The notes below the pieces were generated by a model, which did no database searches, was not told the origin of the DNA, and saw only the letters and a list, made by a program, of their open reading frames with translations. This document shows, in pieces, positions 31,955 to 40,987 of a stretch of DNA of 64,000 nt. Position 1 is the stretch's first letter; every line of letters starts with the position of its first letter. The position numbers and the translations under genes are program-made. The stretch spans positions 1-64,000 of the forward strand of contig CAZLIC010000016.1 of assembly GCA_964559535.1 (NCBI GenBank), given 5' to 3'. This DNA comes from CAZLIC01 sp964559535. GTDB lineage: Bacteria; Pseudomonadota; Alphaproteobacteria; Rhodobacterales; Rhodobacteraceae.

Positions 31955-33573
31955 AACAGTTCATGAATTCCAAGGACACACTGGTCACGGAAGCGATCGA
32001 CGGCCTGTTGCGAACGGGCGCCGGGCGGCTGGCGCGGCTGGACGGCTACCCGCACATCAAGGTGGTCGTCCGCACCGATTGGGACCGGTCCAAGGTGGCA
32101 CTGGTGTCGGGCGGCGGGTCTGGGCACGAACCCAGCCACGCGGGCTTTGTCGGCCAGGGCATGCTGACCGCCGCAGTCTGCGGCGACGTCTTCGCCTCGC
32201 CCTCGGTCGATGCCGTTCTGGCGGGCATCCTGGCTGTCACCGGCAAGGCCGGCTGCCTGCTGATCGTGAAGAACTACACCGGCGACCGGCTGAACTTTGG
32301 CCTGGCCGCCGAACGCGCCCGTGCCTTCGGCCTGCGGGTCGAGATGGTGATCGTGGACGATGACGTGGCGCTGCCCGACCTGCCGCAGGCCCGCGGCGTG
32401 GCCGGAACCCTGTTTGTGCACAAGATCGCGGGTGCGCTGGCCGAGCAGGGGGCAGAGCTTGATGCCGTTGCCGCCGCCGCCCGCCAGGTGATCGACGGTG
32501 TGGTGTCCATCGGAATGAGCCTGGACACCTGCACTGTCCCCGGCAGCCCGAAAGAGGACCGCATCCCCGCGGGCCGCGCCGAACTGGGCCTTGGCATCCA
32601 TGGCGAGGCGGGGATCGAGCAGGTGGATTTCGGCGGTGCCCGCGCCGCGATGGCCATGGTGGCCGACCGGCTTGCATCGCATGCGGGGCCGGGTGACCAG
32701 GTGGCGCTGCTGAACAACCTGGGCGCCACGACGCCACTGGAAATGTCGGTTCTGGCCGAGGAACTGGCGCGCTCGTCCCTGGGGGCGAAGGTGAAATGGA
32801 TGATCGGCCCCGCGGCGCTGATGACCTCGCTGGACATGCACGGCTTCTCGGTGTCGCTTCTGCCGGCCGACACGGCGCATGTCTCGGCCCTTGGCGCGCC
32901 CGTGGCCCCCCATGCCTGGCCGGGGCTGGCGCCCGTGGGCGAAGTGGCCGTGCGCCCGCTGCCCGACGGGCTGGCGCCCATACAGCCCGTGCCCTCGGCC
33001 CATCCGGCGCGCAGGGCACTTCTGGACACCTGCTGCAACGCGCTGATTTCCTGCGAGAAAGACCTGAACGCGCTGGATGCCAAGACAGGCGATGGCGACA
33101 CCGGCTCGACACTGGCAACGGCGGCCCGCGCATTGATTGCCGCGCTGGACCGGCTGCCATTGGCCGACCTTACGCAGCTTTACCGGGCCGTCGGGGGCGA
33201 GCTCAGCCAGACCATGGGCGGGTCGTCAGGCGTGCTCCTGGCGATCTTCTTCGCCGCCGCGGGGGATGCCGCGGCCAGCGGCAAGGACTGGATCGGGGCG
33301 CTGTCCGCGGGGCTGGACCGGGTGATGCAGGTGGGCGGCGCGGCGCCGGGCCACCGCACGATGATTGACGCGCTGGCCCCCGCGCTGGCGGCACTGCCGC
33401 GCGGGTTGGCGGCGGCCGCCACGGCGGCGCGGGCCGGGGCCGATGCGACGGCCGGCATGGCGCGAGCCAAGGCCGGACGGGCCGCCTACCTGTCGTCCGA
33501 CCGGCTGGCCGGGTTCAACGATCCCGGCGCCGAAGGCGTGGCGCGGCTGTTCGAGCATCTGGCGCGCGGTTGA
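31951..33573 (+). CDS. single-chain dihydroxyacetone-type kinase (DhaK-DhaL)
   Basis: A 540-aa fusion of DhaK (residues 1-330) and DhaL (350-540). DhaK shows SGGGSGHEPSHAGFVG, VKNYTGDRLNFG and GLGIHGEAG, whose histidine binds the ketose as a hemiaminal. DhaL shows DAKTGDGDTGSTL, the Mg-ATP aspartate cluster, and MGGSSGVLL. Such ATP-dependent enzymes phosphorylate dihydroxyacetone, but close relatives are erythrulose kinases. It closes the ABC operon and probably phosphorylates the imported ketose or the oxidised polyol. The FAD-AMP lyase activity of some homologues cannot be judged. Confidence 0.9.
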   Translation: MKQFMNSKDTLVTEAIDGLLRTGAGRLARLDGYPHIKVVVRTDWDRSKVALVSGGGSGHEPSHAGFVGQGMLTAAVCGDVFASPSVDAVLAGILAVTGKAGCLLIVKNYTGDRLNFGLAAERARAFGLRVEMVIVDDDVALPDLPQARGVAGTLFVHKIAGALAEQGAELDAVAAAARQVIDGVVSIGMSLDTCTVPGSPKEDRIPAGRAELGLGIHGEAGIEQVDFGGARAAMAMVADRLASHAGPGDQVALLNNLGATTPLEMSVLAEELARSSLGAKVKWMIGPAALMTSLDMHGFSVSLLPADTAHVSALGAPVAPHAWPGLAPVGEVAVRPLPDGLAPIQPVPSAHPARRALLDTCCNALISCEKDLNALDAKTGDGDTGSTLATAARALIAALDRLPLADLTQLYRAVGGELSQTMGGSSGVLLAIFFAAAGDAAASGKDWIGALSAGLDRVMQVGGAAPGHRTMIDALAPALAALPRGLAAAATAARAGADATAGMARAKAGRAAYLSSDRLAGFNDPGAEGVARLFEHLARG

Positions 33574-33601
33574 ACCGCGCGTCACAACCCGCTGCCTTCA
33601 T

Positions 33602-34777
33602 TCAGAAAACCGGGGTCACCCAGGCGCCGTTCCGGCGCGAAGACCGCACGCAGGCATCGACAAAGGCCACCCCCTGCAACCCCTCGGCAATGCCGGGAAA
33701 CACCACCTCTGGCGCGGCAGCCGTCCCCTCGCGCCGGGCCAGGATGGCTCGCGCGGCTTCGGCATAGATGTTGGCGAAGCCTTCCAGATAGCCTTCGGGG
33801 TGGCCGGGGGGCACACGCGTCATCCGCGCCGCTTCGGGCCCTGCGCCGGCGCCACCCCGCGTGATGCGGTGGCGCGGCGCGCCGATGGGCGTGACCCACA
33901 GGTAGTTCGGGTCCTCCTGTGCCCATTCGATTCCGGCCTTTGTCCCGTAAACCCTTAGACGCAAACCGTTTTCCAGCCCGGCTGCCACCTGGCTGAACCA
34001 CAGCATCCCCTTCACGCCGCCCTGGTAGCGCAGCATGACATGCCCGTTGTCGTCCACCCGGCGGCCCGGCACGAAGGTATGCAGGTCGGCCGCCAGACTC
34101 TCCACGCGCAGCCCGGTCACAAAGCCCGCAAGGTTCATCGCATGCGTACCAATGTCACCCGAGGCGCCGCCGGCCCCGGTTTGCGCCGGATCGGTGCGCC
34201 AGGCGGCCTGCTTCTGCCCGGTTTCTTCCAGCGGCGAGGCCAGCCAGTCCTGCGCGTACTCCATCTGCACCAGCCGCAGGTCGCCCAACTCACCCGCGGC
34301 CACCATGGCCTGGGCATGGCGGATCATCGGATACCCGGTGTAGTTGTGCGTCAGCACGAACAGAGCGGTGCTGGCCTCGGCCGCCTTCGCCAGCCTCTTC
34401 GCCTCGGCCAGCGTGGCGGTCAGCGGCTTGTCGCAGATCACGTGGATGCCGCGCTTCAGGAACTCCATCGCCACCGGAGCATGCAGGTGGTTGGGGGTGA
34501 CGATGGCCACCGCCTCGATCCCGTCCTTGCGCCGCGCCTCGCGCGCGGCCATCTCGGCATAGTTCGCATACACCCGCTTCGGATCCAGGCCAAGGTCGTC
34601 ACCCGATGCCGCCGAACGCCCGGCATCCGAAGAAAACGCCCCGGAAACAAGTTCATACAGGTCGTCCATGCGGGCCGCGATGCGGTGTACCCCGCCGATG
34701 AATGCGCCGCGTCCGCCGCCCACCATGCCCAGCCGGATGCGCGCCGCGCGCGCCTCGCTGCGTCCTTCGATCGCCAT
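33602..34777 (-). CDS. Gfo/Idh/MocA-family oxidoreductase
   Basis: A 391-aa NAD(P)-dependent sugar or inositol dehydrogenase. The dinucleotide site is LGMVGGGRGAFIGG (near residue 16), the catalytic EKP-type motif appears as CDKPLT, and the C-terminal substrate domain carries GASGDIGTHAMNLAGF with the active-site Asp/His. Start ATG 34777 is one base after the stop of the upstream isomerase gene, so the two are co-transcribed. It converges on the kinase gene and may oxidise the sugar before isomerisation. Confidence 0.9.
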   Translation of the reverse strand: MAIEGRSEARAARIRLGMVGGGRGAFIGGVHRIAARMDDLYELVSGAFSSDAGRSAASGDDLGLDPKRVYANYAEMAAREARRKDGIEAVAIVTPNHLHAPVAMEFLKRGIHVICDKPLTATLAEAKRLAKAAEASTALFVLTHNYTGYPMIRHAQAMVAAGELGDLRLVQMEYAQDWLASPLEETGQKQAAWRTDPAQTGAGGASGDIGTHAMNLAGFVTGLRVESLAADLHTFVPGRRVDDNGHVMLRYQGGVKGMLWFSQVAAGLENGLRLRVYGTKAGIEWAQEDPNYLWVTPIGAPRHRITRGGAGAGPEAARMTRVPPGHPEGYLEGFANIYAEAARAILARREGTAAAPEVVFPGIAEGLQGVAFVDACVRSSRRNGAWVTPVF

Positions 34778-34778
34778 G

Positions 34779-35837
34779 TCAGACCTCCAGCCCCAGCATG
34801 CGCCGGTTCGCGGCCCGGTCGGTGCCCGCCCCGGCAAAGTCGTCGAACGCCTTCTCCGTCACGCGGATGATATGCGCGCGCACGAAGTCGGCGCCTTCCC
34901 GCGCCCCGTCCTCGGGGTGTTTCAGGCAGCATTCCCATTCCACCACGGCCCAGCCGGCAAAGCCGTGCGCCGTCAGCTTCGAGAAGATCGACCCGAAATC
35001 CACCTGCCCGTCGCCAGGGCTGCGGAACCGTCCCGCGCGGTTCACCCAAGGTTGGTAGCCGCCATAGACGCCCTGCCGCCCGGTCGGGTTCAGTTCTGCG
35101 TCCTTGACGTGGAACATCCGGATGCGGTCGTGGTAGATGTCGATATGGTCAAGGTAATCAAGGTGTTGCAGAACATAGTGACTGGGGTCGTACAGCATGT
35201 TGGCACGCGCGTGGTTGCCCACGCGTTCCAGAAACATCTCGTAGGACACCCCGTCGTGCAGGTCTTCGCCCGGGTGGATCTCATAGCACACGTCCACGCC
35301 CATTTCCTCGGCGTGGTCCAGAATCGGGTGCCAGCGGCGGGCAAGTTCGTCAAAGGCCTCCTCGATCAGCCCCGCGGGGCGCTGCGGCCAGGGATAGACA
35401 TAGGGCCAGGCCAGCGCGCCGCTGAACGTGGCATGCGCCGATAGCCCCAGGTTGCGGCTGGCGGTCAGCGCCTTCTTCACCTGGTCCACGGCCCACGCTG
35501 CCCGCGCCGAAGGATTGCCCCGAACGGCAGGCACGGCAAAGCCGTCAAAGGCCGCGTCATAGGCCGGGTGCACCGCCACCAGTTGCCCCTGCAGGTGCGT
35601 CGAAAGCTCGGTGATTTCCACCCCGCTTTCACTTGCTATACCTTTCAGCTCGTCACAATAGCCCTTTGAGCCTGCAGCCTTTTCAATATCGAACAACCGG
35701 CTGTCCCAACTGGGCACCTGTACGCCCACATAGCCGCAGTCGGATGCCCAGCGGGTGATCGACCGCCAGTCGTTGAAGGGCGCCTGGTCGCCCGCAAACT
35801 GTGCCAGAAACAGCGCCGGTCCCTTGATTGTCCGCAT
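34779..35837 (-). CDS. sugar phosphate isomerase/epimerase (TIM barrel)
   Basis: A 352-aa xylose-isomerase-like TIM-barrel enzyme (AP endonuclease family 2 fold). Metal-ligand regions are visible: CYEIHPGEDLHDG (Glu and His), MLYDPSHYVLQ (Asp, His), FHVKDAELN (His, Asp), and a late VVEWECCL (Glu). ATG 35837 is chosen for its GGAGG at the right distance. With the Gfo/Idh gene it forms a common pair for catabolism of inositol-like or keto sugars; the substrate is not known. Confidence 0.9.
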   Translation of the reverse strand: MRTIKGPALFLAQFAGDQAPFNDWRSITRWASDCGYVGVQVPSWDSRLFDIEKAAGSKGYCDELKGIASESGVEITELSTHLQGQLVAVHPAYDAAFDGFAVPAVRGNPSARAAWAVDQVKKALTASRNLGLSAHATFSGALAWPYVYPWPQRPAGLIEEAFDELARRWHPILDHAEEMGVDVCYEIHPGEDLHDGVSYEMFLERVGNHARANMLYDPSHYVLQHLDYLDHIDIYHDRIRMFHVKDAELNPTGRQGVYGGYQPWVNRAGRFRSPGDGQVDFGSIFSKLTAHGFAGWAVVEWECCLKHPEDGAREGADFVRAHIIRVTEKAFDDFAGAGTDRAANRRMLGLEV

Positions 35838-35994
35838 TGCATCCTCCGGGTTTTCCGGCACTTTGCGCGGTGGCCAGCCGTCGCGTCAAGCGCCGCGCAT
35901 CGGCCAGGAAACGCGCAAATCCGCGCAGAAACGAATGCAAACGTTGACAGATGGCGGGCCGGGCGCGACAAGGTCGCGGGGGCAGGAGGACGGC

Positions 35995-37563
35995 ATGGCC
36001 GGGGTTTCAGACCTTTTCATCATCGGCGGCGGCATCAACGGCTGCGGCATCGCGCGCGATGCCGTGGGCCGCGGGCTGACGGTCACGCTGGCCGAGCAGG
36101 GCGACCTGGCCCAGGCCACCTCCAGCGCCTCGACCAAGCTGTTCCACGGCGGTCTGCGCTATCTGGAATACTTCGAGTTCCGTCTGGTGCGCGAGGCGCT
36201 TGAGGAGCGCGAGACGCTGCTGGCCGCCATGCCGCACATCAGCTGGCCGATGCGCTTTGTGTTGCCCTACAGCGCCGACATGCGGTTCGAGGGCGACACG
36301 CCCACGGGCCGCCTGTTGTCGCGCGTCATGCCCTGGATGAAGGGCCGCCGCCCGGCCTGGCTGATCCGGCTGGGGCTGTTCCTGTACGACAACCTCGGAG
36401 GTCGCAAGATCCTGCCGGGAACCCGCAGGCTGGACCTGACGCGCGATCCGGCGGGAAAGCCGCTGCAGCAAAGGTTCCGCCTGGCCTATGAATACTCCGA
36501 CTGCTGGGTGCAGGATGCCCGCCTTGTGGCGCTGAACGCGCGCGATGCGCAGGACCGCGGGGCCACGATCCTCACACGCACCCGCGTGGTCTCGGCCGAA
36601 CGGCGGGGCGACCGCTGGCTCGTGGTAACCGAAGGCCCGTCGGGGCGAGCCGAACATGTGGCCAGGGCGCTGGTGAATGCCGGGGGGCCATGGGTCGAGG
36701 ATGTGATCCGCAACGTCGCCCGGATCAACTCGTCCGAAGGCGTGCGGCTGGTGCGGGGCAGCCACATTGTCACCCGCAAGCTCTATGACCATGACCGCTG
36801 CTACTTCTTCCAGGGCACCGACGGCCGGATCATCTTTGCCATCCCCTACGAGCAGGACTTCACCCTGATCGGCACCACCGACAAGGACCACACAGGCAAC
36901 ACCGGCACCCCCCGCTGCACCGACGAGGAGCGCGACTACCTGCTGGCCTTTGCCAGCCAGTATTTCGCCAGGCCGGTGACGCAGGCCGATGTGGTCTGGA
37001 CCTACTCGGGCGTGCGCCCGCTGTACAACGATGGCGCCAAGTCGGCCACCGCCGCCACCCGCGACTATGTGCTCAGCCTCGACGGCAACGGGGCGCCGCT
37101 TCTGAACGTGTTCGGCGGCAAGATCACCACCTACCGGCGGCTGGCGGAATCGGCACTGGAGAAGCTCGCGCCCTTCTTTCCGCAAGCAAAGGGCAAATGG
37201 ACGGCCCGCGTCACCCTGCCGGGCGGGGATTTCGCGCCCGATCAGGCCGCGGCACTGGCCGACGCGCTGCGCGCGGCGCATCCGTTCCTTGATGCCGGCT
37301 GGGCCACCCGCCTGATCCGCCATTATGGCACCGAAGCCCGGGTCATCCTCGGCAGCGCAACCGGCCCCGAGGACCTTGGCCGCGACTTCGGCGCCACCCT
37401 GACCGAAGCCGAGGTGCGCTGGCTGATCACGAAGGAGTTCGCCCGCACGGCCGAGGATGCCGTTTGGCGGCGCACCAAGCTGGGGCTGCGGATGACGGCG
37501 GACCAGATCGCCGCACTGGATGCGTGGATGGCCGCCGAAACCGCCCTGCGCGCCGCCGAATAG
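35995..37563 (+). CDS. glpD: glycerol-3-phosphate dehydrogenase, FAD-dependent
   Basis: A 522-aa membrane-associated flavoenzyme oxidising glycerol 3-phosphate to dihydroxyacetone phosphate with transfer to quinone. The FAD-binding fold is IIGGGINGCGIARDAVGRG (residues 7-25), followed by the family signature TKLFHGGLRYLE. The C-terminal domain has FGGKITTYRRLAE. GCAGGAGGA precedes the ATG. It is divergent from the isomerase gene and upstream of glpK, and a GlpR/LacI-type regulator may act in the 158-bp gap, but no clear operator was identified. Confidence 0.95.
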   Translation: MAGVSDLFIIGGGINGCGIARDAVGRGLTVTLAEQGDLAQATSSASTKLFHGGLRYLEYFEFRLVREALEERETLLAAMPHISWPMRFVLPYSADMRFEGDTPTGRLLSRVMPWMKGRRPAWLIRLGLFLYDNLGGRKILPGTRRLDLTRDPAGKPLQQRFRLAYEYSDCWVQDARLVALNARDAQDRGATILTRTRVVSAERRGDRWLVVTEGPSGRAEHVARALVNAGGPWVEDVIRNVARINSSEGVRLVRGSHIVTRKLYDHDRCYFFQGTDGRIIFAIPYEQDFTLIGTTDKDHTGNTGTPRCTDEERDYLLAFASQYFARPVTQADVVWTYSGVRPLYNDGAKSATAATRDYVLSLDGNGAPLLNVFGGKITTYRRLAESALEKLAPFFPQAKGKWTARVTLPGGDFAPDQAAALADALRAAHPFLDAGWATRLIRHYGTEARVILGSATGPEDLGRDFGATLTEAEVRWLITKEFARTAEDAVWRRTKLGLRMTADQIAALDAWMAAETALRAAE

Positions 37564-37578
37564 CCCTTGCCTCCGCGT

Positions 37579-37633
37579 TCTCAACTTTGCCCAAATACCC
37601 CACGGGGGGTCCGGGTGGCGTGAAGCCCCCCGG
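37579..37633. repeat. CAAATACCCCACGG intergenic repeat, copy 1
   Basis: A 32-bp core (37579-37610) matches the reverse complement of 50896-50927 at 29 positions. Both are followed by a G6/C6-type hairpin (CCGGG...GCCCCCCGG here). The element sits between glpD and glpK, where it may act in message processing. Confidence 0.8.
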
Positions 37634-37667
37634 CCTCTCCGCCAGACCGCCGCCCGGAGTTCCAGCC

Positions 37668-39152
37668 ATGACCCACATCCTTGCCATCGACCAGGGCACC
37701 ACATCCTCGCGCGCCATCGTGTTCGACGCCGCCCTGCGTGTGGTGGCCAGCGCGCAGGAAGAGTTCCCGCAGCACTATCCGGCCTCCGGCTGGGTGGAAC
37801 ATGACCCGGCGGATCTGTGGTCAACCGTGGCGGGCACTGCGCGGGGAGCCATCGAGCGGGCGGGGATCGGGGCAGACCGCATTGCCGCGATCGGCATCAC
37901 CAACCAGCGCGAAACCACGCTGATCTGGGACCGCGCGACCGGAGAGCCGATCCACCGCGCCATCGTCTGGCAGGACCGGCGCACCGCCGACACCTGCGCC
38001 CGTCTGCGCGACGAAAGCGCCGAACCCGGCATCACCGCCAAGACGGGCCTGCTGCTGGATCCCTATTTCTCGGCCACCAAGGCCGCCTGGATCCTTGATC
38101 ATGTGCCGGGTGCCCGTCAACGGGCAGAACGCGGCGAACTGGCCTTCGGCACCGTCGACAGTTTCCTGATCTGGAAGCTGACCGGGGGCGCGGTGCACGC
38201 GACCGATGCGACCAATGCCAGCCGCACCATGCTGTACGACATCGCCGCGGGCGACTGGGACGATGACCTCTGCCGCATCCTGCGGGTACCCCGTGCGATC
38301 CTGCCGGACGTGCGCGACTGCGCGGCCGATTTCGGCACCACCCGGCCCGACCTGTTCGGTCGGCCCATCCCCATTCTGGGCGTGGCGGGCGACCAGCAGG
38401 CGGCCACCGTCGGGCAGGCCTGTTTCAGCCCCGGCATGATGAAATCCACCTATGGCACCGGCTGTTTTGCCCTGCTGAACACCGGCGCCGACCTGGTGCC
38501 CTCGACCAACCGGCTGCTGACCACCGTGGCCTACCGCCTGCACGGGAAATCGACCTACGCGCTGGAAGGGTCCATCTTCATTGCGGGCGCCGTGGTGCAG
38601 TGGCTGCGCGACGGGCTGAAGATCATCCGCGAGGCGAAGGAAACCGCGCCCCTGGCGCTGGCTGCCGATGCCGGGCAGGACGTGGTGCTGGTGCCGGCCT
38701 TCACCGGGCTTGGCGCGCCCTATTGGCGGCCCGATTGCCGGGGCGCAATCTACGGGTTGACGCGCAACTCCGGCCCGGCCGAACTGGCGCGCGCCGCGCT
38801 GGAAAGCGTGGGCTTCCAGACCCGCGACCTGCTCGAGGCGATGCGGGCCGACTGGGGCGCCGCGGGCGAGGGTGTGCTGCGGGTGGATGGCGGCATGACC
38901 GCCAGCGACTGGACGATGCAGTTCCTGGCCGACATCCTGGGGGCCCCGGTGGACCGCCCCGTTGTCACCGAAACCACGGCGCTGGGGGCTGCCTATCTGG
39001 CTGCCATGCAGGCGGGCGTGATGGGCGGGCCCGAGGAATTTGCCCGGCAATGGGCGCTGGACCGCCGTTTTTCCCCGGCCATGGACGCAGCCACGCGCGA
39101 TGCGCGCTATGCCCGGTGGAAGCGCGCGGTGGCGGCGACCATGGCCGTCTGA
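37668..39152 (+). CDS. glpK: glycerol kinase
   Basis: A 494-aa FGGY-family kinase making glycerol 3-phosphate. The N terminus ILAIDQGTTSSRAIVFD is the ATP-binding start, GITNQRETTLIWD and WQDRRTA contact glycerol, and the two FGGY signatures are present (MKSTYGTGCFALLNTG region and GLGAPYWRPDCRGAIYGL). Length is normal. It pairs with glpD for glycerol use; the nearby ABC operon could supply glycerol or related polyols. A composite palindromic element follows the stop. Confidence 0.95.
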   Translation: MTHILAIDQGTTSSRAIVFDAALRVVASAQEEFPQHYPASGWVEHDPADLWSTVAGTARGAIERAGIGADRIAAIGITNQRETTLIWDRATGEPIHRAIVWQDRRTADTCARLRDESAEPGITAKTGLLLDPYFSATKAAWILDHVPGARQRAERGELAFGTVDSFLIWKLTGGAVHATDATNASRTMLYDIAAGDWDDDLCRILRVPRAILPDVRDCAADFGTTRPDLFGRPIPILGVAGDQQAATVGQACFSPGMMKSTYGTGCFALLNTGADLVPSTNRLLTTVAYRLHGKSTYALEGSIFIAGAVVQWLRDGLKIIREAKETAPLALAADAGQDVVLVPAFTGLGAPYWRPDCRGAIYGLTRNSGPAELARAALESVGFQTRDLLEAMRADWGAAGEGVLRVDGGMTASDWTMQFLADILGAPVDRPVVTETTALGAAYLAAMQAGVMGGPEEFARQWALDRRFSPAMDAATRDARYARWKRAVAATMAV

Positions 39153-39167
39153 GGGGCGGGCTGCCGT

Positions 39168-39212
39168 GTCCCACGGTGGGACATTGCATCAGTTTGAATG
39201 AATTCAAAGGGT
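39168..39212 (+). repeat. TGTCCCA-N3-TGGGACA composite element, copy 2
   Basis: A perfect 7+7 palindrome at 39168-39184, then after 11 bases T-N-AATGAA-N-TCAA, the same layout as at 12398-12442 and again just downstream of a gene on the same strand (glpK). A related compact form, TGTCCCA directly followed by TGGGTCA, lies at 39240-39253 over the stop of the convergent gene. Confidence 0.7.
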
Positions 39213-39250
39213 TATGAGGCTGTGTTCACCCTTCACACCTGTCCCATGGG

Positions 39251-40891
39251 TCACAGGCTGAAGTTCGCCACCGTCAACGCCAGCAGCCCCGTCAGTTCGA
39301 TCTGAAAATCGGCCAGCCCGTCGCCGGTCACGTCACCTTCGACGACGGTGATGTTGTCGGCGACGATCTGTTCGAACCGCAGCCGCCCGGTGCTGCCTGC
39401 CAGTGTCGCGGTGCCGACAAAGGTGAAGGCATCGTTGGCCCCGCCCGCTGCCGCGTCGAGGCTGGACAGGTCGATCACCTCGCCGTTCACGCGGAAATCG
39501 GTGATCACGTCGCGCAGGCCCGCACCTGCGGTGCTGTCCAGGGTCGAGCCGAAGACGAATACGTCGTTCTGGCCGCCGCCAGACATGGAGTCGCGCCCCT
39601 GACCGCCGACCAGCGTATCCACCCCGCCGCCGCCGCTGACACGGTCGTCGCCGCTGCCGGACAGGAAGTGTTCTGCCGCGTTGCTTCCGGACAGCGTGTC
39701 GTTTCCGATGCCGGTGATCAGCCCCTCGATCGCCGACAACACATCGGTCCCCGACTGCGATCCGGTGGCTGTCCCTGCCGCAAGGTCCACGACGACGGGG
39801 GCGGTCGAGAAGAACGACAGGAAATCGAACCCGTCGCCCCCGTTCAGCGTGCAGTCGCCATCCAGCGTGTCGATCAGGCTGTCGTTCCCGCCCCCGCCGC
39901 GCAGCAGGTCGTTGCCCTCGAGCCCGTTCAGCGTGTCGTCGCCGTCGCGGCCCAGCAGGCGGTTGTCGGCGGTGGACCCGATGATCCCGTTGGCGCGGCT
40001 GTTGCCGCTGCCGGTGATGGCCGCGTCTCCCTCCAGCACCAGGTTTTCCAGGCCGTTCGACAGCCGGTAGGACGCGGTGGAATAGACATAGTCCTGCGAC
40101 GCATCGACCGGCGGCGTGGCCTCGAAGATCACCACGTCGGACGACCCGATGACATAGGTATCATCGCCGGTCCCACCCGACAGGGCGCCCGTGATGGTGC
40201 CTTCGCGGACGTAGAAGTTGTCATCGCCGCTGGTGCCGATGACGCCGCCGATGACGGTGCCGCTGTTGGTGAAGTCGGCCGAAGTGCCGGAAAAGGTGAT
40301 GCCGCCACGGATCAGCCCGGTGTTGGTCACCGCCAGCACATCCCCCTCCAGCGTCATCGCCGACCCGCCGTTGCCGGTGATCGTGCCGGTATTGGTGATG
40401 GTCACGTCGGCCTGCCCGTCGGTCTGGATGACGGTGCCGGTGGTGATGATGGTGCCGCTGTTGACCAGATTGAAGATGCCCGTGACCTGCGTTGCCAGCA
40501 CCTTGCCGATGATCGACCCGCTGTTCAGGATCTCCACTTCGGTGATCGCGGCATTGGCCAGGAAGTCGATGCCGAAGTCTACCGCCTGAAGCGTTCCGGC
40601 GTTGTGCAGCCGCAGCAGCGTTGACTGCACCTCGACCGCATTGTTGCCCATCGATGCGACGGTCCCGCCCGCGCCGACCGCGATCTCGACGGTAGCGGCG
40701 TTGTTCAGGTCGATGGCATCCGCCTCGGCCGAGGTGATGCTGCCGTACACGAAGGCCGACACGGTGCCGGTGCCGGTGACGGCGTCCGCCCCTTCAAGGA
40801 ACAGGCTGCCGGTTTGCGACACGACAAGCGCGTCGCCGGAGGCGAGCGTGACGGCTACGGTGCTGAATGCGGTGACGGGGAGTATTGCCAT
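39251..40891 (-). CDS. RTX-type calcium-binding repeat protein
   Basis: A 546-aa acidic secreted-type protein with no N-terminal signal peptide. Residues about 10-230 form a beta-helix-like region of repeated Asn/Ser/Gly turns (NSGTIITTG, NTGTITGNG, NTGLIRGG, NSGTVIGG). Residues about 300-450 hold Ca-binding GGxGxD nonapeptides (GRDGDDTLNGLEGNDLLRGGGGNDSL). A C-terminal domain with ITDFRVNGEVIDLSSLDA follows, as in type I secreted proteins. Start ATG 40891 has AAGGA upstream. A surface or matrix protein is likely; no enzyme site is seen and no type I exporter is nearby. Confidence 0.85.
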   Translation of the reverse strand: MAILPVTAFSTVAVTLASGDALVVSQTGSLFLEGADAVTGTGTVSAFVYGSITSAEADAIDLNNAATVEIAVGAGGTVASMGNNAVEVQSTLLRLHNAGTLQAVDFGIDFLANAAITEVEILNSGSIIGKVLATQVTGIFNLVNSGTIITTGTVIQTDGQADVTITNTGTITGNGGSAMTLEGDVLAVTNTGLIRGGITFSGTSADFTNSGTVIGGVIGTSGDDNFYVREGTITGALSGGTGDDTYVIGSSDVVIFEATPPVDASQDYVYSTASYRLSNGLENLVLEGDAAITGSGNSRANGIIGSTADNRLLGRDGDDTLNGLEGNDLLRGGGGNDSLIDTLDGDCTLNGGDGFDFLSFFSTAPVVVDLAAGTATGSQSGTDVLSAIEGLITGIGNDTLSGSNAAEHFLSGSGDDRVSGGGGVDTLVGGQGRDSMSGGGQNDVFVFGSTLDSTAGAGLRDVITDFRVNGEVIDLSSLDAAAGGANDAFTFVGTATLAGSTGRLRFEQIVADNITVVEGDVTGDGLADFQIELTGLLALTVANFSL

Positions 40892-40987
40892 GTGGAAATT
40901 CCTTGCGCGCCGGGTGCGCAAGCCTAGCAAGCGGCGCGCGGGCCGTCGCGGGTAATCTTCGGGAAGGCAGGAAGGGGCTTTGGGTGG

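Noticed and set aside
35699..35715. TGTCCCAACTGGGCA, similar to the TGTCCCA-N3-TGGGACA palindrome
   Set aside because: It lies inside the coding region of the isomerase gene, has a mismatch in the second arm and lacks the downstream AATGAA block.
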